Source: Desulfuromonadaceae bacterium (lineage in GTDB: Bacteria; Desulfobacterota; Desulfuromonadia; Desulfuromonadales; Desulfuromonadaceae). From it: a stretch of 19,794 nt of DNA. The notes under the pieces were generated by a model that saw only the letters and a list, made by a program, of their open reading frames with translations, did no database searches and was not told the DNA's origin. The translations under genes were made by a program, and so were the position numbers. Numbering within the stretch: the stretch's first letter is position 1; each line of letters begins with the position of its first letter. The stretch lies in assembly GCA_027065245.1 (NCBI GenBank), contig JAMOOS010000034.1, positions 1 through 19,794 on the forward strand. Reading direction: 5' to 3'. This document shows positions 1 to 5,592 of the stretch, piece by piece.

Positions 1-1
1 C

Positions 2-520
2 GCCAGCAGTCGCGGCAAGTCGATCCGATTTAGCGAAAAAGATGTCCGCCCCATGGGGCGAACTGCCCGCGGTGTGCGCGGTATGCAGTTGGAGGGGGAT
101 GACCACATTATTGGCATGGAGGTAGTTACCGATACTACCGCCGCTACTTTGGTTAGTGTAACTGAAAACGGCTACGGCAAGCGTACCGACATTGGCGAGT
201 ATCGCATCCAAAGCCGCAGCGGCAAGGGTATTATCACCATTAAAACCTCGGAGCGTAACGGCAACGTGGTGGATATAAAACTGGTTACCGACGAGGACGA
301 CCTGATGTTTATCACCGATCGCGGCAAGATACTGCGTACCAGCGTGGCATCGCTGTCGATTATCGGCCGTAACACTCAGGGTGTGCGCCTGATGGTTCTC
401 GAAGTGGATGAACGAATAGTGGCAGTAGCCAAGTTGGCGGAAAAAGATGAGGAAGAAGCCGCCGCTTCAGATGGAGAGCAGGCGCAAGAGCAGCCGCCGA
501 CACAGGAAGATGGAGAATAA
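2..520 (+). CDS. gyrA: DNA gyrase subunit A, C-terminal part (5' end outside window)
   Basis: This is the C-terminal DNA-wrapping beta-pinwheel of the GyrA subunit of the type II topoisomerase that introduces negative supercoils. The reading frame is open from the left edge; the first ATG at 53 is internal. Visible blade motifs are a GKSIRFSEKDVRPMGR stretch followed by TARGVRGM near the start, then a second blade with RSGKGIITIKTSERNG. These are diagnostic of GyrA/ParC C-terminal domains. The segment ends in an acidic, Glu/Asp/Gln-rich tail (about the last 30 residues), as is common for GyrA. The catalytic N-terminal domain and the GyrA box lie upstream and are not in the window. The stop is four bases before the gpsA start, so the two are probably cotranscribed. 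ParC is the alternative, but the acidic tail and the motif spelling favour GyrA. Confidence 0.93.
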   Translation, partial: ASSRGKSIRFSEKDVRPMGRTARGVRGMQLEGDDHIIGMEVVTDTTAATLVSVTENGYGKRTDIGEYRIQSRSGKGIITIKTSERNGNVVDIKLVTDEDDLMFITDRGKILRTSVASLSIIGRNTQGVRLMVLEVDERIVAVAKLAEKDEEEAAASDGEQAQEQPPTQEDGE

Positions 521-524
521 GACT

Positions 525-1523
525 ATGGAGATCGGCGTTATAGGTGCCGGTAGCTGGGGTACCAGTCTGGCAAACCTGCTGGCTCTAAAAGGACATACGG
601 TAAAGCTGTGGGTGTATGAGGAAGACCTTGCCGCCAGAATGGCCGCCAGTGGCGAAAATGATCTCTATCTGCCGGGGATACAGCTGTCTGCCAACCTCAA
701 AGTCACCTGTGATCTTGATTACGTGGCGGCGCGGCAGTGCCTGGTTCTGGTACCGCCGTCGCAGCTCATGCGCACAGTTATCGGCGCCGCCAGCGCCAGT
801 ATCAAGGCAGATAGCCGCATCATTGCCGCTTCCAAGGGAATCGAGAACGATACCCTGATGACCATGTCGGAGCTACTGCGGCAATTGTTGCCGACCACAC
901 TCCACCGCGGGCTGGCTTTTCTTTCCGGCCCGACCTTTGCGCGCGAAATAGCCATGCGTCAACCGGCGGCGGCGGTGGTGGCGGCTGATGATGATGAAAC
1001 GGCAACTTTTTTTCAGCAGTTGTTCAATACCGATTATTTTCGCGTCTATACCAATAACGATGTCATAGGTATCGAGATTGGCGGCGCGCTGAAAAATGTT
1101 ATTGCCCTGGCGGCGGGAATATGTGATGGACTAGGTTTCGGCTATAACACCCGCGCCGCCCTGATAACACGCGGTTTGGCCGAGATCAGAAAAATAGGCC
1201 TGGCCATGGGAGCGCGGCCGGAAACCTTTTCCGGACTGGCGGGAATGGGCGATCTGGTGCTCACCTGTACCGGCGATCTGTCACGCAACCGCAGTGTCGG
1301 CATTGAACTGGGCAAAGGGAGAAAGCTGGATGAAATTATCGCCGAAATGTCCATGGTGGCCGAAGGGGTAAAAACCACTATTTCCTCTTATCAACTGGCG
1401 CAGAAGCTGGGTGTAGAAGCGCCGATAATTGAACAGATGTACGCCATTCTATACCAGAACAAGGCACCGGAGCAGGCGGTGGTCGAATTGATGCAGCGCG
1501 ATCTTAAATCTGAATATCATTGA
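525..1523 (+). CDS. gpsA: Glycerol-3-phosphate dehydrogenase [NAD(P)+]
   Basis: GpsA is the cytosolic enzyme that reduces dihydroxyacetone phosphate to sn-glycerol-3-phosphate, the backbone for phospholipid synthesis. The 332-residue length is normal for the family. The N-terminus has the Rossmann motif IGVIGAGSWGTSLAN. The substrate loop LSGPTFAREIA and the catalytic-Lys segment GGALKNVIALAAG (Lys190) follow, then GMGDLVLTCTGDLSRNRSVG in the C-terminal helical domain. An in-frame upstream ATG at 447 lies inside gyrA. I chose the ATG at 525 because GGAG at 512-515 sits nine bases ahead and the protein then begins directly with the first Rossmann strand; ATG 510 (five residues longer) is the alternative. 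It follows gyrA by four bases and is followed by the cyclophilin gene after 17 bases, so an operon is likely. All key residues are present. Confidence 0.96.
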   Translation: MEIGVIGAGSWGTSLANLLALKGHTVKLWVYEEDLAARMAASGENDLYLPGIQLSANLKVTCDLDYVAARQCLVLVPPSQLMRTVIGAASASIKADSRIIAASKGIENDTLMTMSELLRQLLPTTLHRGLAFLSGPTFAREIAMRQPAAAVVAADDDETATFFQQLFNTDYFRVYTNNDVIGIEIGGALKNVIALAAGICDGLGFGYNTRAALITRGLAEIRKIGLAMGARPETFSGLAGMGDLVLTCTGDLSRNRSVGIELGKGRKLDEIIAEMSMVAEGVKTTISSYQLAQKLGVEAPIIEQMYAILYQNKAPEQAVVELMQRDLKSEYH

Positions 1524-1540
1524 CAAGCGGGAGAAAATCC

Positions 1541-2110
1541 ATGAAAAAATTGTTGTTACTAATGGTGATTATCCTCATTCCGGCTGTGGTCTGCGCCGCG
1601 CCCACGGTGGTTATAAACACCAATATGGGCGCCATAACCGTAGAGCTTAACGATAAAAAAGCGCCCGTATCCACCGCTAATTTTCTCCATTATGTCGATT
1701 CAGGTTTTTATAACGGCACTATTTTTCACCGCGTTATTCCCAATTTTATGATTCAGGGCGGCGGTTTCAGTAAAAACATGGTGCGCAAAATTACCGCCGC
1801 GCCGATAAAAAACGAGGCCGCCAATGGTTTGAAAAACAATCGCGGTACTATTGCCATGGCGCGCACCAGCCAGGTAGATAGCGCCACCAGCCAGTTTTTT
1901 ATCAATCTGGTCGACAACAATTTTCTTAACCACCGTTCCAACTCGCCGCGTGGTTTCGGCTATGCTGTTTTTGGTCGGGTTGTCAAGGGGATGGATGTGG
2001 TGGATAAAATAGCCGCCGTGGCTACCGGCAGTAAAAACGGTATGCGCAACGTGCCCTACAGTCCGGTTATCATCAAATCTGTTACCAGGCTTGAGGAAAA
2101 AAAACACTGA
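1541..2110 (+). CDS. ppiA: Periplasmic cyclophilin-type peptidyl-prolyl cis-trans isomerase (PpiA-like)
   Basis: This enzyme catalyses cis-trans isomerisation of prolyl peptide bonds during folding of exported proteins. The 189-residue product starts with MKK and a hydrophobic stretch (about residues 4-18) ending VVCA, a typical signal-peptidase I site after residue 19, so a periplasmic location is expected. The mature part is a compact bacterial cyclophilin: VELNDKKAPVSTANFLHYV, GTIFHRVIPNFMIQGGGF with the catalytic Arg, NNRGTIAMART, SATSQFFINLVDN and GYAVFGRVVKGMDVVDKI. The order and spelling closely match E. coli PpiA. The ATG at 1541 has GGGAG at 1529-1533 seven bases upstream; an earlier in-frame start at 1520 would overlap gpsA and spoil the signal peptide. 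Cys18 is not in a convincing lipobox, so a lipoprotein is less likely. Confidence 0.93.
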   Translation: MKKLLLLMVIILIPAVVCAAPTVVINTNMGAITVELNDKKAPVSTANFLHYVDSGFYNGTIFHRVIPNFMIQGGGFSKNMVRKITAAPIKNEAANGLKNNRGTIAMARTSQVDSATSQFFINLVDNNFLNHRSNSPRGFGYAVFGRVVKGMDVVDKIAAVATGSKNGMRNVPYSPVIIKSVTRLEEKKH

Positions 2111-2158
2111 TTGGCCTGCGGCGGTATTCCGGCTGCTCCGCCAAAAAGGACAGCACTT

Positions 2159-2863
2159 ATGAAAGCCGTTCGAATTATCTCCTACAATCTGCGTGGTTGC
2201 CGGGATATAAACCCTGTTATTGAGGTAATCAGACACTGGCAACCCAATTGTGTATTGTTGCAGAACGTGGTGCAGGAGTGCTGGCCGCAGTTATGCGCGC
2301 GCGAACTGGGTGGTTTCAAGTGTGTCTCTGCCGCATCGGTGGCAATACTGTCAAATATGGAACTTAAAGCGGCGCTGGCGTATCGGCTGCAAGGCGGCGG
2401 CACCTGTCAGCGCGTGGATATCTACAGCGGGGAAAAACGTTTTTACCTGATAAATGTGGCTCTGCGTGGCCCATTTTACCGCCGTCCCGCTCAAGTGCGC
2501 GAGCTTATCGGTGGCGATATTCTCGGCGAGTATCCCAGCGCGCCACCGGCGGTGGTGGCGGGTGACTTTTACGATATTCTCGGTATTTCCTGCCATTATA
2601 ATTTCAACCGTAAATTGCAGCGCTACGCGCCGATGTTCTGGCGTGCTACCTACCCGGCATGGTTGCCGCTATTCAGTCGCGACAGAATCTATGCCACCAG
2701 CTCGGTTGCGGCGCTGGCGACATACATTGATTATCGGCGCAGCACCAGAAAACTTGGTGCCCATGTGCCGATAATCGCCGATATAAAGGTTATCGACAAC
2801 CGCCAGACGGTTATCAACAGGGGGGTAAAGAGCGGCAAACTGGCTTCCACTGCCGCTGGATAA
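2159..2863 (+). CDS. Endonuclease/exonuclease/phosphatase-fold protein, catalytic site degenerate
   Basis: This 234-residue protein has the scaffold of the EEP superfamily (exonuclease III / DNase I / inositol phosphatase fold). It shows SYNLRG at 8-13, PNCVLLQN at 29-36, YLINVALRG at 96-104, VVAGDFYD at 132-139, RDRIYATS at 174-181 and AHVPIIAD at 201-208. Asn10, Asp136 and His202 of the usual active site are kept. The metal-binding Glu of the LQE motif is Asn36, the His of the N-x-H-L motif is Ala101, the Asn of GDFN is Tyr138, and the Asp of the SDH motif is Ala201. It therefore looks like a pseudoenzyme, although it has no frameshift and keeps a good ribosome site (AAGGA 2146-2150). No signal peptide is seen, so it is probably cytosolic. 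It is the likely last gene of the gyrA-gpsA-ppiA run, 48 bases after ppiA. Its function is unknown. Confidence 0.72.
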   Translation: MKAVRIISYNLRGCRDINPVIEVIRHWQPNCVLLQNVVQECWPQLCARELGGFKCVSAASVAILSNMELKAALAYRLQGGGTCQRVDIYSGEKRFYLINVALRGPFYRRPAQVRELIGGDILGEYPSAPPAVVAGDFYDILGISCHYNFNRKLQRYAPMFWRATYPAWLPLFSRDRIYATSSVAALATYIDYRRSTRKLGAHVPIIADIKVIDNRQTVINRGVKSGKLASTAAG

Positions 2864-2876
2864 ATTAGCCGCAATT

Positions 2877-2906
2877 TGTGGATAACACTGTTAACAAAGT
2901 TGATAA
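2877..2906 (-). promoter_or_regulatory. Putative DnaA-box pair in the AT-rich gap before nth
   Basis: TGTGGATAA at 2877-2885 is the exact reverse complement of the canonical DnaA box TTATCCACA. AGTTGATAA at 2898-2906 is the same motif in the same orientation with two mismatches, its start displaced by 21 bp, about two helical turns. They sit in a 95-base AT-rich non-coding gap (2864-2958) between two genes and about 2.4 kb past gyrA, a gene often close to oriC. The site could tune nth or the local region through DnaA. The gap is too small and lacks the usual box cluster for a whole origin, and chance occurrence cannot be excluded. Confidence 0.35.
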
Positions 2907-2958
2907 ATAAACAGAACAGGGTAAAAAGAAGCGATTTGTTTTTGCGAGATCATCATAA

Positions 2959-3600
2959 ATGGATAAAAAAAAGCGCCAGCTGGCGCAGCGGATAAGTGAA
3001 ACCATAGAGCTGTTACGCCAGCTTTATCCCGACGCGCGCTGCTCCCTCAACTACACCAACCCGTTTGAGTTGCTGGTGGCTACTATCATGTCGGCCCAGA
3101 GTACCGATATACGGGTAAACAAAGTAACTGCCGAGTTATTTAAACGCTACCGCTGCATCGAAGAATATGCCGCCGCCACAGCAGAAGATATCGCTGCAAT
3201 TATTCGCACTGTCGGCTGCTACCGGGTGAAAGCGGCCAATATTGTCAAGGCGGCACGGATAATCAGCACCGAGATGGGCGGTGAAGTACCGCAAACCCTG
3301 GAGCAACTGGTAACTTTGCCCGGTGTGGGGCGTAAAACCGCCAACGTGGTATTGAGCAATGCCTTTAATGTTGCCGGTTTCCCGGTAGATACCCATGTAA
3401 AACGGTTGGCTCGCCGCCTGGGCTGGACCAGCAGCACCGATCCGGTGAAAATAGAACAACAACTGTGCGCTTTAATCGAAGCGAAACAGTGGGGACACAC
3501 CTCCCATCTGCTCATATACCATGGCCGCGCCTGTTGTACAGCGCGCGGCCCCCGCTGTGATCTGTGTCAGATAAAACATCTTTGCGATCAGAACATCTAA
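2959..3600 (+). CDS. nth: Endonuclease III (DNA glycosylase / AP lyase)
   Basis: Nth removes oxidised pyrimidines from DNA and nicks the abasic site by beta-elimination, in base-excision repair. The 213-residue length matches the family. The N-terminal segment contains NPFELLVATIMSAQSTD. The helix-hairpin-helix LPGVGRKTANV includes the catalytic Lys126. The GFPVDTHVKRLARRLG loop supplies the catalytic Asp144. The C-terminal 4Fe-4S cluster ligands are Cys193, Cys200, Cys203 and Cys209 in the C-X6-C-X2-C-X5-C pattern. The enzyme looks fully active. The ATG at 2959 is the first in frame; the ribosome-binding sequence is weak (GAG around 2946). The preceding 95-base AT-rich gap probably holds its promoter. 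The next gene begins 18 bases downstream and is likely cotranscribed. Confidence 0.96.
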   Translation: MDKKKRQLAQRISETIELLRQLYPDARCSLNYTNPFELLVATIMSAQSTDIRVNKVTAELFKRYRCIEEYAAATAEDIAAIIRTVGCYRVKAANIVKAARIISTEMGGEVPQTLEQLVTLPGVGRKTANVVLSNAFNVAGFPVDTHVKRLARRLGWTSSTDPVKIEQQLCALIEAKQWGHTSHLLIYHGRACCTARGPRCDLCQIKHLCDQNI

Positions 3601-3618
3601 AGCGGATATGTTTCCATC

Positions 3619-4281
3619 ATGAAAAAAGATATTGTAGCCAAAGGTGCCATCGTGCAGAAAGATCGCCAGACTTACGCCATAACGCCGCATATTCCCGCCG
3701 GAATTGTCAGTGTGGAGCAGTTGCGCAACATAGCTGCCGTAGCGGAAAAATACCGCGCTACCATAAAAGTTACCAGCGCCCAGCGCCTCACCATCATCGG
3801 TCTGGAAGAGGAACAGCTCGATGCCGCCTGGGCTGAATTGGGTCAGCAGATGGGACACGCCATCGGTAAATGTGTGCGCTCGGTAAAAATCTGCCCCGGT
3901 ACCACCTATTGCAAACGCGGTCAGCAAGATTCCATGAGTGTCGGCCTGCAACTGGATGAACGCTACCACGGTCTGCCGACGCCGTGGAAATGTAAACTGG
4001 CTGTCTCCGGCTGCCCCAACGATTGCGCCGAAGTGTGTATCAAGGATCTCGGTCTCATCGGTACCACCAAAGGATGGAATGTCATGATCGGCGGCAACGG
4101 CGGCGCCGCTGCCCGCCTGGCTGTACCGCTGGCCACCGCGCTTACCACTACCGAAGCGCTGGCATTGGTGGACAAAATTATGCGCTGGTACCAACACAGC
4201 GGCTACGTCGGTCGTCTCGGTCGTCTGATAAGCAAAATCGGCGTGGAACAGTTTATGGCGGATGTTGACAAAGTAGCGTAG
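3619..4281 (+). CDS. Small single-domain siroheme/4Fe-4S sulfite-nitrite reductase-like protein
   Basis: This 220-residue protein looks like the small assimilatory-type (low-spin) sulfite reductase known from Desulfovibrio, about half the size of classic sulfite or nitrite reductases. An N-terminal ferredoxin-like half-domain (about 1-65, with VTSAQRLTIIGL) precedes the siroheme/4Fe-4S domain. The cluster ligands are Cys92 and Cys98 (CPGTTYC) and Cys132 and Cys136 (CPNDC). The last Cys would also bridge to the siroheme iron. By family knowledge such proteins reduce sulfite to sulfide in vitro, but the physiological role and electron donor are uncertain. It follows nth by 18 bases with no cysteine-biosynthesis gene nearby. 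The C-terminal GYVGRLGRLISKIGVE resembles the end of the NirB/sulfite-reductase repeat. No strong Shine-Dalgarno is visible; translational coupling with nth is plausible. Confidence 0.82.
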   Translation: MKKDIVAKGAIVQKDRQTYAITPHIPAGIVSVEQLRNIAAVAEKYRATIKVTSAQRLTIIGLEEEQLDAAWAELGQQMGHAIGKCVRSVKICPGTTYCKRGQQDSMSVGLQLDERYHGLPTPWKCKLAVSGCPNDCAEVCIKDLGLIGTTKGWNVMIGGNGGAAARLAVPLATALTTTEALALVDKIMRWYQHSGYVGRLGRLISKIGVEQFMADVDKVA

Positions 4282-4397
4282 CGGTTACAGGTTAAAATTG
4301 TTTGATATGGATAAAACACTACTTGGCGGCTGATCACATGACGAGACTTTTTTGCTTTAATGCTTTAACCGTACAGTGTTTCCATTGTGCCGTGGCA

Positions 4398-4434
4398 ATC
4401 TGATTGTCTCCGGGAGATCGTCTCATCAACAGAT
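4398..4434. repeat. Imperfect nested inverted repeat
   Basis: The outer arms ATCTGATTG and CAACAGAT pair over eight bases with one bulge. Inside them TCTCC-G-GGAGA (4407-4417) forms a small hairpin, and GAGA-TCG-TCTC (4414-4424) forms an overlapping alternative that cannot coexist with it. The element ends about 35 bases upstream of the proposed -35 hexamer. It could be an operator or a folded RNA element on read-through transcripts. It lacks the T-run of an intrinsic terminator. Confidence 0.3.
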
Positions 4435-4468
4435 TTCTGCTTTAGTGCGTGGTGGAATATTAGAATAA

Positions 4469-4497
4469 TTGAAGTGTTCCAGTTGTGGATGTATACA
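4469..4497 (+). promoter_or_regulatory. Putative sigma70-type promoter of the nuclease/AddB/AddA operon
   Basis: TTGAAG at 4469-4474 and TATACA at 4492-4497 are separated by exactly 17 bases. Each matches four of six consensus positions, including the most conserved ones. Transcription would begin near 4504, leaving a leader of about 40 bases before the ATG at 4547. The location at the end of the long AT-rich gap fits an operon promoter. No experiment supports it. Confidence 0.45.
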
Positions 4498-4546
4498 TAT
4501 GTGAGCAGAGGGAGTTTTGTTTAAATTATGTATGTGACGAGCTACA

Positions 4547-5569
4547 ATGGAGCAATCATCTGTGAAAAACGCCAATCTGTTTCTCAATACCCGCAGGCTC
4601 ACCAGTTCTAAAGAAGATCACCTTACCGAATTTCTGGCGGCCATCATCGATATGGATGAAACATTCAGGCGCGATTTCAGCGCGTTGCTGCTGGGAAGAT
4701 ATGCCGCCGACAACGGCTGGGATACGCCGCTGATATCTGCTGTTGAAACTCAGGTGCAGTTTCCTGACACTAATTGTTGCCCTGATATGCGTTTTACCCT
4801 GGCGGACGGCCACACCATTGTGTGTGAAAACAAGATTGAAGCGCCACAGACCATGGGCAGTGCCAGCGATCCGCGGGCGCAGTTGCTTCGCTATCTTGAT
4901 CTAGCCTGTGATGGTGTGGCGTACATCCGTGCCACCCCGGCGCATAATCTCGCGCAAGAGATCATCAACCATCCAAAATTTATATGTAATAACGGTCGCC
5001 ACTTTTTGTGGCGCGACATCTATCCGTTGCTGGAAAAAAACGATAATCCGCTGGTTGCCGCGGTAAGAAAAGGGTTCGAGGTGATGGGTTTTGTGCCACC
5101 GTTGCCGGCGGTTGGAACCATGGCTGATTTAAACTCCAGCGTAGACAAGAAAAACCGCTGTGCGTTCAGAGAATTTTGGCAACTGGCAGCGGAATATGGG
5201 CGCCAATTGGGCTGGCGTGTCGAAACCAATGTCAACGCTGAGTTGTATTATTACTCCGGCAACTCCGACCAGTTGTACCAGGTATTTGTTTCACCATCCA
5301 AGGCCGAGCGTTTTCTCCTGCGCCTGACACTGAAAGATGGCGCTGATGTCGATGAGTTGTCTCAGTTGGTGCAGCGGGTTGATATTGCAGTGCCGTACGA
5401 AATAGAAGTCTACACGAAAAAAGGGAAACGCGGCGGCAAGAGTGTCAGTGAAAATGTGATCGATATAACCACGTCTCTGAAGCATGTAATCGGCACCAGC
5501 GATGATCGGCAGGAGATACAGACCATGCTGCTGGGTTTTGTTAAGAGTTTCGTTGATGTTGTAGTCTGA
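4547..5569 (+). CDS. Stand-alone PD-(D/E)XK nuclease-superfamily protein
   Basis: This 340-residue protein has a PD-(D/E)XK nuclease core in its N-terminal third. A helix with KEDHLTEFLAAIID (about 22-35) could supply the first acidic ligand. PDMRF contains Asp80, CENKIEA contains Glu94 and Lys96, and a following helix has AQLLRYLDLA, the typical Q-x3-Y pattern. The arrangement resembles the PDDEXK_4-type nuclease families often found as hypothetical or defence-associated proteins. The C-terminal two-thirds (about 150-340) has no motif I recognise. An in-frame stop at 4535 just upstream fixes the start region. The ribosome-binding site is weak. The stop is 23 bases before the AddB-like gene, so cotranscription with addB/addA is likely. 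It may process DNA ends or restrict foreign DNA with them; this is inference from position only. Confidence 0.7.
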   Translation: MEQSSVKNANLFLNTRRLTSSKEDHLTEFLAAIIDMDETFRRDFSALLLGRYAADNGWDTPLISAVETQVQFPDTNCCPDMRFTLADGHTIVCENKIEAPQTMGSASDPRAQLLRYLDLACDGVAYIRATPAHNLAQEIINHPKFICNNGRHFLWRDIYPLLEKNDNPLVAAVRKGFEVMGFVPPLPAVGTMADLNSSVDKKNRCAFREFWQLAAEYGRQLGWRVETNVNAELYYYSGNSDQLYQVFVSPSKAERFLLRLTLKDGADVDELSQLVQRVDIAVPYEIEVYTKKGKRGGKSVSENVIDITTSLKHVIGTSDDRQEIQTMLLGFVKSFVDVVV

Positions 5570-5592
5570 ACGACGGTGGGAAGGCTGGTCGA

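Larger units (their letters stand above)
4282..4546. other. AT-rich intergenic region upstream of the nuclease/helicase operon
   Basis: These 265 bases carry no supported gene and are visibly richer in A and T than the flanking genes. They contain an imperfect nested palindrome at 4398-4434 and a promoter-like pair of hexamers at 4469-4497, both listed separately. I saw no hairpin followed by a T-run that would end the upstream nth/sulfite-reductase transcript; the T6 run near 4349-4354 has no stem before it. Confidence 0.6.

Noticed and set aside
1520..1540. Upstream start of the cyclophilin gene at 1520
   Set aside because: It overlaps the gpsA stop, has no ribosome site, and would place seven polar residues ahead of a clean MKK-type signal peptide that begins at 1541.
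2864..2958. Whole replication origin
   Set aside because: There is only one perfect and one weak DnaA box in 95 bases, with no box cluster and no dnaA or parAB in the window; only a DnaA-binding site is supported.
3472..4197. 241-codon open frame on the - strand opposite the end of nth and the sulfite reductase-like gene
   Set aside because: It is the complement of conserved Cys-cluster motifs on the + strand and has no recognisable domain.
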